From assembly GCA_007119985.1 (NCBI GenBank), contig SKOQ01000180.1:1-23679 (forward strand): a stretch of DNA of 23,679 nt, written 5' to 3'. The position numbers and the translations under genes were made by a program. This DNA comes from Marinospirillum sp. Its GTDB lineage: Bacteria; Pseudomonadota; Gammaproteobacteria; Pseudomonadales; Halomonadaceae. A model generated the notes under the pieces. That model was given only the letters and a program-made list of their open reading frames with translations. It was not told the DNA's origin and searched no databases. This document shows positions 1-7,475 of this stretch, one piece after another. The stretch's first letter is position 1; each line of letters starts with the position of its first letter.

Positions 1-217
1 TACTGGCTTGCACGCCCCTTTTGCAATCAACAGGGCAAGAAAAAAACCTGTCATTTTTTATGGCTATAGTCGTTTTGCATATCCCCACTTCGCAGACAAA
101 CTTTGATGCAGCGCACAAAAAGCTCGACAAAAATTTGACATCATAACCCCCATGAATAAGTTGAGACTAAAGTAGTTTTTTCTAGACACATCAGGCGCAA
201 GGCAAGGGAGAGACGTT
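1..217. other. Intergenic leader, no gene recognised
   Basis: I find no convincing gene here. A weak hairpin (ACAGG at 30-34 pairing with CCTGT at 47-51, then a short T run at 54-59) could be the end of a transcript entering from the left, but its stem is only 5 bp. A TTGACA hexamer at 135-140 has no good -10 partner at 16-18 bp. The only functional element I accept is the ribosome-binding site GGGAGAG at 206-212, 5 bases before the ATG of the next gene. Confidence 0.5.
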
Positions 218-583
218 ATGGAAATGTTATCCATCGGTTCGTCAGAACCACAGACTTGGTTTTGCCATCTTGAACTCAGCGCACTGCATTTGACTTCAGT
301 GCTGCTCGATGCCGAAGGGCGCATTTTAGAATATCAAACCTCCTTGCCCACTCCAGCTGAAAAAATGCCGACCCAGATAGGTCGGCATTTTTTTACAGAG
401 GTCGCGCCCAGCACCAATCATGCTGAGTTTCGTGGCCGCTTTGAGGAGGGTGTCCGCCTGCAACGCTTGAACGTTATTTTCGAGTCTATCTTTAAGGATC
501 AAGGCTATCCGGCGAAAACCGTGGTGCAGATGCGCAAAGGGCCTGAATCAGACACCTACCAGCTTTTATTCAGCTATCTCTGA
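218..583 (+). CDS. Photoactive yellow protein homologue lacking the chromophore cysteine
   Basis: 121-residue single-domain PAS protein, close to the 125 residues of Halorhodospira halophila PYP. Against the PYP sequence as I remember it, residues 54-121 align without gaps at roughly 40% identity, including IG..FF, VAP.T...EF.G.F.EGV, LN..FE and the C-terminal M.K....D.Y. The N-terminus (ME...GS) also fits, which supports the ATG at 218 behind GGGAGAG. PYP binds p-coumarate through Cys69; here the equivalent residue is Ser65, codon AGC at 410-412. The counterpart of Tyr42 is kept (Tyr39), but that of Glu46 is not. It should therefore not form the usual thioester and is probably a light-independent PAS sensor or interaction module (inference). 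No chromophore biosynthesis genes are in the window. Its last 18 bases overlap the end of the convergent pirin gene, and a terminator hairpin lies inside it. Confidence 0.8.
   Translation: MEMLSIGSSEPQTWFCHLELSALHLTSVLLDAEGRILEYQTSLPTPAEKMPTQIGRHFFTEVAPSTNHAEFRGRFEEGVRLQRLNVIFESIFKDQGYPAKTVVQMRKGPESDTYQLLFSYL
360..394. terminator. Perfect intrinsic terminator-like hairpin inside a coding sequence
   Basis: AAAAAATGCCGACC (360-373) and GGTCGGCATTTTTT (380-393) are exact reverse complements: a 14-bp stem with a 6-base loop. A seven-T run (388-394) follows on the plus strand and six A's (360-365) give a U run on the minus strand, so it could terminate in both directions. It lies within codons of the PYP-like gene, and homology to PYP continues on both sides, so it is not a boundary between genes. 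On the minus strand it is about 170 bases past the pirin stop codon and may serve as that gene's terminator. On the plus strand it would attenuate the gene that contains it unless translating ribosomes prevent folding (inference). Confidence 0.8.
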
Positions 584-1411
584 GGCTGAGCTCACTAAGC
601 GGCCAGATTGATAATCAGCCAAGGCCTGGCGTATTTCCTGCTCAGTGTTCATCACAAAAGGGCCATAATGCGCAATCGGCTCCTGCAAGGGCGCACCCAC
701 CAACAGCAGTAATCCACAAGGCTGATCAGCACTGAGCCTGATACGGCCGTGATCGCTATGCAGCTGTGCCAACTGCCCGCTAGACACGCCCTCAGCCAAC
801 TCGCCCCGATAGACATAAACCCAAAGCACATGCTGAGCAGGTAGCTCCAGTTCTAATTGACCGGCTGCCGTAAAACGCAGATCGGCCAAGGCCGCTCCTT
901 CGCCTAACTGAGTCAAAGCACCATCAAGCCCACCTTGATTCGTCTGCCAATGACCTGCAATCGCAATCAATTCACCCTGATCCCAACTCAGACGCCCCAT
1001 CTGCTCAGCGCGGACATCACGATATTGAGGCACGTCCATCTTGCGCGCGGCAGGCAGATTGATCCATAACTGAAAAGCATGCAAACCCTGCTGATCCAAC
1101 AGCGGCATTTCAGAATGGATCACACCGCTAGCGGCACTCATCCACTGGGCATCGCCTGCACGGACTTCGCCGCGGTGCCCAAGTGAGTCTTGATGTGTCA
1201 GGCCACCATGTAAAATATAGGTCAACGTCTCAAAACCACGATGCGGGTGGGGTGGGAAACCGCCAATATAATCTTCTTCTGCATCTGCCTTGAGTTCATC
1301 CAGCATTAAAAAAGGATCGAAGCCACCGGAGAAATCATGAATCCGCCACATTTTAACGCCTGCGCCATCTTGGGCAGGGCGGGCGGACCAGCGTTGTTTG
1401 ATATTGGACAT
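566..1411 (-). CDS. Pirin family protein (bicupin)
   Basis: About 281 residues, usual for bacterial pirins. The N-terminal cupin carries the metal-site motif HPHRGFET and, further on, SGVIHSEMP. Together these supply the three His and one Glu that bind iron in characterised pirins. The C-terminal half (pirin_C cupin) has VYRGELAEG and ends near GPFVMNTEQEI. Pirins include quercetin dioxygenases (such as E. coli YhhW) and redox-sensing cofactors; the substrate here cannot be read from sequence. I chose the ATG at 1411 because GAGGTGA precedes it at normal spacing; a GTG two codons upstream falls within that ribosome-binding site. The gene converges on the PYP-like gene and overlaps its 3' end by 18 bases. 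Confidence 0.9.
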   Translation of the reverse strand: MSNIKQRWSARPAQDGAGVKMWRIHDFSGGFDPFLMLDELKADAEEDYIGGFPPHPHRGFETLTYILHGGLTHQDSLGHRGEVRAGDAQWMSAASGVIHSEMPLLDQQGLHAFQLWINLPAARKMDVPQYRDVRAEQMGRLSWDQGELIAIAGHWQTNQGGLDGALTQLGEGAALADLRFTAAGQLELELPAQHVLWVYVYRGELAEGVSSGQLAQLHSDHGRIRLSADQPCGLLLLVGAPLQEPIAHYGPFVMNTEQEIRQALADYQSGRLVSSASEIAE

Positions 1412-1537
1412 GCTCACCTCATCTCAATGGTTGATATGTCTCATCAGACCTGTTTTGACATCACAACGTTCACTCAGGATTCCTCTTCATTCACTCTGTA
1501 GCCTTGAGACTCACAGCTGGCCTCGGATCGAATCGGT

Positions 1538-2719
1538 TTACAGTGCCTCTAGGCAAACCGAAACCAATGAAAGGTCGTCCTCCAGTACCAGCTCTAAGCC
1601 AAGATGTTCAACCAAGGCACTTTCCAATGCAGCTTGCATGCCTTCTCCATAAGGCCAACCCGCTAAAAAATCTTTAAATCCTGTCGTCGCGAAAGCCACT
1701 TGTTGCGCGTTATGCGCTTCTAAAATGCCATCCGTCATCATCAACAAGGCGGCGTCTTTTGAGCAGGGCTGCTGATGTAGTTCTTGACTAAAATCACGCT
1801 CAGAGAGAATCCCAAGGGCCAAAAAATCTGAGACCAGCGCACGCATCTCCCGTCCTTTTTTGAGCACTAAAGAGGGCAGGCCACCATTCCACCAAGTAAA
1901 CTGAGTTAAATCAGCGCTGATTTCTACCACTGCTGCGGCTAAAAACCGATCATCCGGCAACAAAGCACAGAGTTTGGCATTCATCTCATTAAGCAACCGA
2001 TCTAACCCCACGCCTTGATCACTCAGCGTATAAAACACCTCTGCCGTCGGCAAAGCACCCAGTGCGGCAGCTAATCCATGCCCAGTAAAATCACCTAAGA
2101 AGATTCGGACTCGGCCATCTGCCAGACGACGGGAAAGCACCAGATCACCACTAAAGCGATCTGCCGCGCGCTGTACGATCTCTACACCGGGTAGGTCGCC
2201 ACCTTGCACCGAGAGCAGATGCTCGAAGACCTTTTGCGCCAATCGCTGATTCTTCTGCTCTTCTTGAAGATGATTCACCAAAAAACGATGCTGTACCGCC
2301 AGCTGCTGATGTAGCTCTTGTAAGCGCTGCAAAGCAAAGATCCGAATCTTAAGTAGATCGGTATTGATGGGCTTGGTCAGAAAATCATCACCACCGGCTT
2401 CAATACAAATGCGCATTTCGGCCAGCCCCTCACGCACAGTAAGAAAGATGATGGTGGCAAACTCACCTTCTGGCAGGGCTTTAATCCGCCGCGTGGCTTC
2501 TAGGCCATCCATCTCAGGCATGATGATATCCATCAATACCAGTGAAGGGCGGTGCTCAGCGAAGGCGGCCACGGCCTCAACACCATTATGAGCCGTGATG
2601 ACTTGGTAACCCTCCTGCTGGAAGAACGAGGCCAACAGATGGCGCTGAGGAAGCTGGTCCTCAGCAATCAGAACTTTTTTAAATCCGCGCTGCGCTAAGA
2701 TTTCCTCTTGATAGACCAC
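1538..2719 (-). CDS. Response regulator with PP2C-type (SpoIIE/RsbU) phosphatase output
   Basis: 393 residues. An N-terminal receiver (about 15-130) has the acidic pair E20/D21, phospho-acceptor Asp64 (LVLMDIIMPEMDG) and Lys116 (FLTKPI). A helical linker (about 130-180) follows. The C-terminal metal-dependent phosphatase domain (about 185-392) has GDFTGHG, MMTDGILEAHN and EDDLSLVSV, which carry the metal-binding aspartates. Proteins of this layout (for example Pseudomonas HsbR/RssB-type regulators) dephosphorylate STAS anti-sigma antagonists or related partners in response to phosphorylation. No STAS or anti-sigma gene is in the window, so its target is unknown. It starts with GTG, 7 bases after a strong AGGAGG. 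It lies 43 bp downstream of aer on the same strand, so the two are probably co-transcribed. Confidence 0.9.
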   Translation of the reverse strand: MVYQEEILAQRGFKKVLIAEDQLPQRHLLASFFQQEGYQVITAHNGVEAVAAFAEHRPSLVLMDIIMPEMDGLEATRRIKALPEGEFATIIFLTVREGLAEMRICIEAGGDDFLTKPINTDLLKIRIFALQRLQELHQQLAVQHRFLVNHLQEEQKNQRLAQKVFEHLLSVQGGDLPGVEIVQRAADRFSGDLVLSRRLADGRVRIFLGDFTGHGLAAALGALPTAEVFYTLSDQGVGLDRLLNEMNAKLCALLPDDRFLAAAVVEISADLTQFTWWNGGLPSLVLKKGREMRALVSDFLALGILSERDFSQELHQQPCSKDAALLMMTDGILEAHNAQQVAFATTGFKDFLAGWPYGEGMQAALESALVEHLGLELVLEDDLSLVSVCLEAL

Positions 2720-2762
2720 ACTTCAGCCTCCTGCCTTAATCATTGACAGTCAGAAGCATAGC

Positions 2763-4409
2763 CTAATCTTGGTGCGCATACACTTTGAACTGCTTACGCA
2801 GATCATCAAGAATGCGTGTGGTGTCTTGCACCTGCTGACTGGCCACCAAGGCTTGCTCCGCTTGCGCTGCATTAGTCTCGGCCAAACCCGCTATATTTTC
2901 TACCGATTGCGCCACTTCACGCGCGGCAAGGGCCTGTTCTTGTAGCACCTGCTGGATGGCCTCAGTAGCCTGAACAACATTTTTGGTGCTCTGCTCTATT
3001 GCGGCCACCGAATCACCCGCTGCTCGGGCCTGATCAACCCCCACTTCCACCTGATCAACACTGCGCTGCATTTCCGTTGCGGCCGCATCGGTTTGTTGCT
3101 GTATCTGGGTCACCATATCTGCAATTTCTACTGTCGAGACGGCAGTGCGTTCGGCTAGATTGCGCACTTCATCTGCCACCACAGCAAAACCTCGCCCGTG
3201 CTCACCAGCGCGTGCCGCCTCAATCGCGGCATTTAAAGCCAATAGATTGGTCTGATCGGCAATATCCCGAATCGTTGACACAATTTGACCAATTTTCTTT
3301 GATAAAGCCTCAAGCTCATGCAAGCGCTTCGCAGAGCCTTTCACTGCCTCAGCCACATGGCGTATATCCTGACTACTGGTATACACCGCTTCCGCACCTT
3401 GATGTGCAACCTGACCTGCATGCAAAGAGGTCTCATGAGCTTGCGAGGCATTATCACCAATCTGATCGACAGAAGCGCTGAGTTCTTCTAGCGCAGCCGC
3501 CATACCAGCAGAAGCCTGCGACTGTTCAAATGCACCCTGTGAAGTGGCCTCACTGGCCTCATGCATTTCTGCTGCAGCTTGAGCGAGGCATCGAGACGAT
3601 TGTGTCATCTGAAAAGCGATTTCAAAAAGGCGGTTACGCATAATCATCACGGCGTTGAACACACTGCCAATTTCATCGCGCTTACCAATCGGAACTGGCG
3701 TCACAAGATTGCCACTCCCAATTTCGAGTGCGATTTTTTTGAGGCGTTCTAAACGCCCTGCATTGCTGCGTAACACCCAATAGAGCCAACTTAAGCCGAC
3801 GATGCTGATACCCAGCAGAGAAAACTTAAAGTTGGCCAGCACAGAACGGGAAGCTTCATCTTCGACTGAAAAATACTGCCAAGCACCGATGCTGACTAAG
3901 CAAACAAGCATAAAAAACATCGGCAAGAGCGCGGTGGTCGTCAGGCTCAAATTCACATAGGCATCATAAAAACGGGCACGCCAATGAGGGAGAATATAGC
4001 CTCCTGAGAGGCGTACTCGACTGCCTGCACGCATCTCTTTGTAGAGCTGCTCTGCAGCCTGTACTTCTTCACGCGTGGGTTGCAAACGCACACTCATATA
4101 GCCGCCACCTGTGCGTGGCGTGGCCGTTGCTTTCACCCAATAGTGATCTCCGTTTTTACGACGATTTTTTACCATGCCCTGCCATGCCCGCCCTGCTTTG
4201 AGGGTGGCCCACATATCACGAAAGGCTTCTTTGGGCATATCTGGGTGGCGAATCATATTGTGTGGCTGACCAATCAACTCTGCACGGGTGTAACCAGCAT
4301 ATTCAACAAAATCATCATTGACATAAACGATCGTCCCTTGATGATCTGTGTGCGAGATGATCGCGCAATCAGGCCGGACGGGATATTCTTGTTGTGTGAC
4401 GTGTACCAT
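2763..4409 (-). CDS. aer: Aer-type aerotaxis/energy-taxis receptor (PAS-MCP)
   Basis: 548 residues from the chosen start. The N-terminal PAS domain (about 10-110) closely follows E. coli Aer, including VTQQ at the N-terminus, GQPHNMIRHPDMP, a conserved Trp in DMWATLK and VKNRRKNGDHYWV. In Aer this domain binds FAD and senses redox state. Two hydrophobic segments (about 157-179 and 195-213) with a very short connection are followed by a HAMP-like stretch. The C-terminal signalling domain has the chemoreceptor tip QTNLLALNAAIEAARAGEHG. No NWETF-type methylation-enzyme tether is seen at the C-terminus. The ATG at 4409 follows GGGAGCGAGG and matches the Aer N-terminus; an in-frame ATG 12 codons upstream (4445) is less likely. 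It would signal to CheA/CheW encoded elsewhere. Confidence 0.92.
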   Translation of the reverse strand: MVHVTQQEYPVRPDCAIISHTDHQGTIVYVNDDFVEYAGYTRAELIGQPHNMIRHPDMPKEAFRDMWATLKAGRAWQGMVKNRRKNGDHYWVKATATPRTGGGYMSVRLQPTREEVQAAEQLYKEMRAGSRVRLSGGYILPHWRARFYDAYVNLSLTTTALLPMFFMLVCLVSIGAWQYFSVEDEASRSVLANFKFSLLGISIVGLSWLYWVLRSNAGRLERLKKIALEIGSGNLVTPVPIGKRDEIGSVFNAVMIMRNRLFEIAFQMTQSSRCLAQAAAEMHEASEATSQGAFEQSQASAGMAAALEELSASVDQIGDNASQAHETSLHAGQVAHQGAEAVYTSSQDIRHVAEAVKGSAKRLHELEALSKKIGQIVSTIRDIADQTNLLALNAAIEAARAGEHGRGFAVVADEVRNLAERTAVSTVEIADMVTQIQQQTDAAATEMQRSVDQVEVGVDQARAAGDSVAAIEQSTKNVVQATEAIQQVLQEQALAAREVAQSVENIAGLAETNAAQAEQALVASQQVQDTTRILDDLRKQFKVYAHQD

Positions 4410-4515
4410 AAGCCTCGCTCCCTTTCTTCTCAACTTGCTGTCCATGGCATTTTAGAGTTTTCCGGCTCTGCTTCTAGCGACTCTAGAGCCAAATAGCATA
4501 AAAAGCACTACATTC

Positions 4516-4582
4516 TGATACATTCTCGATACACTTGGGATCAACAACTGAAAGAAGCTAGTGAAATGTATCAAAGGTATCA
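4516..4582. promoter_or_regulatory. Four GATAC half-sites in a divergent promoter region
   Basis: The 282-bp gap between aer and the hybrid kinase holds GATACA at 4517-4522 and 4528-4533 in one orientation. TGTATC at 4567-4572 and GGTATC at 4576-4581 are the opposite orientation. The spacing is 11 bp in the first pair and 9 bp in the second. This looks like a paired operator for a dimeric regulator between divergent genes, and the OmpR-type regulator encoded nearby is a candidate (inference). No strong sigma-70 promoter could be fixed beside it. Confidence 0.35.
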
Positions 4583-4691
4583 ATAACCCGCATCTTTGTC
4601 TGGCTTTACCCTCCCATGGACTTTAGTGAACACGCATAAAAGACTAGACTGTGGCGATAACGCGCTTCCCTTTAGTTGACTAGGCTTTTTT

Positions 4692-7475
4692 ATGCGACCC
4701 TCCCTGATTTATCTCCTTTACCCGCCTTGCGCTGCGCGCGCGCAACTCAAAAAATGCCTCGTGCAAGAGGGCTATCAGGTCAACATCTTTGATTCACCAG
4801 AACAACTGACAGCGCAACACATCAGCCATTCGCCCTGCTTGGCGCTTCTTAGTGCTTGGGCACCGCCTTGCCTGCCTTTTCTGTGGCAAGATTTATGGCA
4901 GGCACCACCGCCCTTCATCTTATTAAACGACCAAGAAGATCTGATCAGTCGTTTACAGGCACTGAGATCCGGCGTTGCACTGGTTTTACCTGCAATACCC
5001 GATACCGATCGACTGCTAACCTCTCTTGCTGCTCTGCTCGACACAGCGACGGCCTATCGCGTACTGGTCGTCGATGATGATGATCTACAGTTGCAGATTT
5101 TTTCTTTCTTGCTCAAACGCGCAGGGCTTGAAGTCCGCACCTTGCAACATCCCTTGGACTTTCTGAACGCCTATCAAGAGTTCCAGCCTGATGTGGTGTT
5201 GCTAGATATGCACATGCCGCAGGTAACGGGTCTGGAGCTGGCTAAAATCTTGAATAGTCAGCTCGGTATCGCGCGCAGTAGTATTATTTTCCTTTCCGCA
5301 GAGACAGACCCAGAGACCCAGCTTGCTGCACTCGCCGCTGGCGCTGAAGACTACATCACTAAACCACCTCAGCCAGAAGAACTGGTGGCCCGGGTCAAGT
5401 TACGCGCCCAGACAGCACGCCGACTCAATCAAATGAGTCAGCACCTTGAACAGCGCCGCCAAACCTATCGGCGTCTCTGCCAAGATCGAGAGCGTGAACA
5501 TGAGGCCATTAATCGCCACGCGATTGTCAGTGTGGCCGATGCGCAGGGGCGCATTACCTATGTCAATCAACGCTTCTGTCATATTTCTGGCTATCAAGAA
5601 CAGGAGCTACTCGATCAAAACCACCGTCTGCTCAAGTCCACTCGTCATTCAGCTGATTTTTATCATACGATGTGGTCGCAGATTCGCCGTGGCCTAGTGT
5701 GGCAGGGCGAGATTTGCAACCAGCGCCGTGATGGGAGCGAATATTGGGTTGAATCGACGATCATCCCATTTTTTGATGATGAAGGCCGAGTTAAAGAATA
5801 TGTCTCGATCCGCACCGATATCACACGACTCAAGGAGATAGAGTGCCGATTGAAAGAGGCAGAACAAGAGCAGCGTCAACTGGCTTGGGAAAGAGGCGAA
5901 CGGGTCAAAGAATCCCTGTGCCTTGCCAATATCATGCGTTTGCTAGCAAAGGAAACACGACCGACTGAACAGCTTTTGCAAAGCTTGGTCGAGCTGATCC
6001 CCCAAGGCTGGCGCGATCCTGAGCACACCTCAGCCTGCTTGGAGTTCAAGGGCAAAGGCTATCAGAGTCCGCACTTTCACGCCTCAGAGCAAGTCATGGA
6101 AAGTGAAAGGCAATGGGTCGATTTAGAGGCGCAGACACAAACCCTGCGTCTTGAGGTGCATCTCAACGCCGCTACTCTTGTTGCGGAGAAAGACTCTTTT
6201 TTAGCGCAAGAAAGAGCGCTGCTTGAGCAAATCATGGATCAATTGATTCAAACCCTCGGTCATCGCCAAGATCGTGCCGCCTTGATGCAAGCCAAAAAAG
6301 AAGCAGATCAGGCCAACAAAGCCAAGTCGAATTTTCTTTCCAGCATGAGCCACGAACTGCGCACACCCATGAATGCTATTTTGGGCTTTGCACAGATGCT
6401 CGAAGCCGATGATGAGCTCAATGAAGACCAGCGTGATAGCGCGCATGAAATCACGCGTGCAGGCAAACACCTTCTGACCTTGATTAACGAAGTCTTAGAC
6501 CTATCCAAAATTGAAGCCGGCAAAATCAGCATTTCCCTAGAGAAGGTCATGTTGATTGAGGTCTTTGAAGAGGTGATGGCCCTGCTTCAACCCTTGGCGC
6601 AACAAAAACAAGTCACCCTTTACTCTGGCCTCAACACAGCGACAGATCGTGCAATCGCAGTCTATGCGGATCGAGTTCGTCTTAAACAGGTTCTGCTTAA
6701 CCTCGGCTCCAATGCGATCAAGTACAACCGAGTCAATGGCAAGGTTTGGTTTGAAGCTCAGTCTCAGGGGCAAAAAATACAGCTACAAGTACGCGATACA
6801 GGGCAGGGCATTGCCGCAGCAGATTTAGAGCTGATTAGCCAGCCCTTCCAGCGCTTACAAGCTGAGCATTCCAATGTTGAAGGAACAGGTATTGGGCTCA
6901 CCATTTCACGCAAGCTCGTTGAAATGATGGAAGGTGAAACCGGTATAGAAAGCACCTTAGGCCAAGGCTCAACCTTTTGGCTGCATCTTCCTCAAGCTAA
7001 GACCACAGCGGTTATCCATGAGCAAGACCAGCCACACGATCTATCCAGCGAAGCCATGCAACAAGGCTGCACTTTATTGGATACCGATCACCTAGGCTTA
7101 CGGCTGCTCTCTATTGATGACAACCCAGCCAACCTAAAACTCATCGAACAATTACTAAAAAAGCACCCTTATCAAATCACCTCAGCTCCCAGCGCCAACC
7201 TCGGTCTTGAGCTGGCACTGGCCTGCCCACCTGATCTGGTTCTGATGGATATCAACATGCCGGAGATGGATGGCTTTGCACTCTTGTCTATTTTTCAGAC
7301 CCATGCCGCATTAAAAAAGATCCCAGTTATTGCCGTCAGTGCGAATGCTCAACCACGTGATATGCAACGCGGTTTAGACGCAGGCTTCAGCGCTTATTTA
7401 ACCAAACCTCTAAGCGCACAGCAGCTCTACAGCACCCTAAAAGCCTACTCAGGTAGGGAGGTCCCATGCCTTTAA
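4692..7475 (+). CDS. Hybrid sensor histidine kinase (pseudo-receiver, REC, PAS, HisKA, HATPase, REC)
   Basis: 927 residues with no membrane segment, so cytoplasmic. In order: a degenerate receiver-like domain (about 1-115) lacking the acidic pocket; a complete receiver (about 122-240, Asp172 in LLDMHMP); a PAS domain (about 270-380); a helical and possibly GAF-like stretch (400-530). Then come HisKA with His554 (SHELRTP), HATPase with an N box (NLGSNAIKYN), G1 (DTGQGIA, about 703) and G2 (GTGIGL, about 731), and a C-terminal receiver (about 795-925, Asp853 in LMDINMPEMDG). It lacks an Hpt domain, so onward transfer needs a separate one; a stand-alone Hpt gene lies at 9327. The ribosome-binding site is weak (AGG 7 bases before the ATG). 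It overlaps the next gene by 10 bases, implying translational coupling. Confidence 0.93.
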   Translation: MRPSLIYLLYPPCAARAQLKKCLVQEGYQVNIFDSPEQLTAQHISHSPCLALLSAWAPPCLPFLWQDLWQAPPPFILLNDQEDLISRLQALRSGVALVLPAIPDTDRLLTSLAALLDTATAYRVLVVDDDDLQLQIFSFLLKRAGLEVRTLQHPLDFLNAYQEFQPDVVLLDMHMPQVTGLELAKILNSQLGIARSSIIFLSAETDPETQLAALAAGAEDYITKPPQPEELVARVKLRAQTARRLNQMSQHLEQRRQTYRRLCQDREREHEAINRHAIVSVADAQGRITYVNQRFCHISGYQEQELLDQNHRLLKSTRHSADFYHTMWSQIRRGLVWQGEICNQRRDGSEYWVESTIIPFFDDEGRVKEYVSIRTDITRLKEIECRLKEAEQEQRQLAWERGERVKESLCLANIMRLLAKETRPTEQLLQSLVELIPQGWRDPEHTSACLEFKGKGYQSPHFHASEQVMESERQWVDLEAQTQTLRLEVHLNAATLVAEKDSFLAQERALLEQIMDQLIQTLGHRQDRAALMQAKKEADQANKAKSNFLSSMSHELRTPMNAILGFAQMLEADDELNEDQRDSAHEITRAGKHLLTLINEVLDLSKIEAGKISISLEKVMLIEVFEEVMALLQPLAQQKQVTLYSGLNTATDRAIAVYADRVRLKQVLLNLGSNAIKYNRVNGKVWFEAQSQGQKIQLQVRDTGQGIAAADLELISQPFQRLQAEHSNVEGTGIGLTISRKLVEMMEGETGIESTLGQGSTFWLHLPQAKTTAVIHEQDQPHDLSSEAMQQGCTLLDTDHLGLRLLSIDDNPANLKLIEQLLKKHPYQITSAPSANLGLELALACPPDLVLMDINMPEMDGFALLSIFQTHAALKKIPVIAVSANAQPRDMQRGLDAGFSAYLTKPLSAQQLYSTLKAYSGREVPCL

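Noticed and set aside
30..59. Hairpin with T run at the window start
   Set aside because: The stem is only 5 bp with a 12-base loop, too weak to call a terminator.
64..324. 86-codon minus-strand frame across the start of the PYP-like gene
   Set aside because: The plus-strand frame has clear PYP homology and a good ribosome-binding site; this one has neither.
2999..3481. 160-codon open frame opposite aer
   Set aside because: It is antisense to the highly conserved chemoreceptor signalling domain; its composition (Pro, His, Gln) reflects the codons of the other strand.
4637..4660. FliA (sigma-28)-like promoter before the hybrid kinase: TAAA and GGCGATAA
   Set aside because: The spacer is 12 instead of about 15 bases and the -10 has a mismatch, so it does not fit the flagellar consensus well enough.
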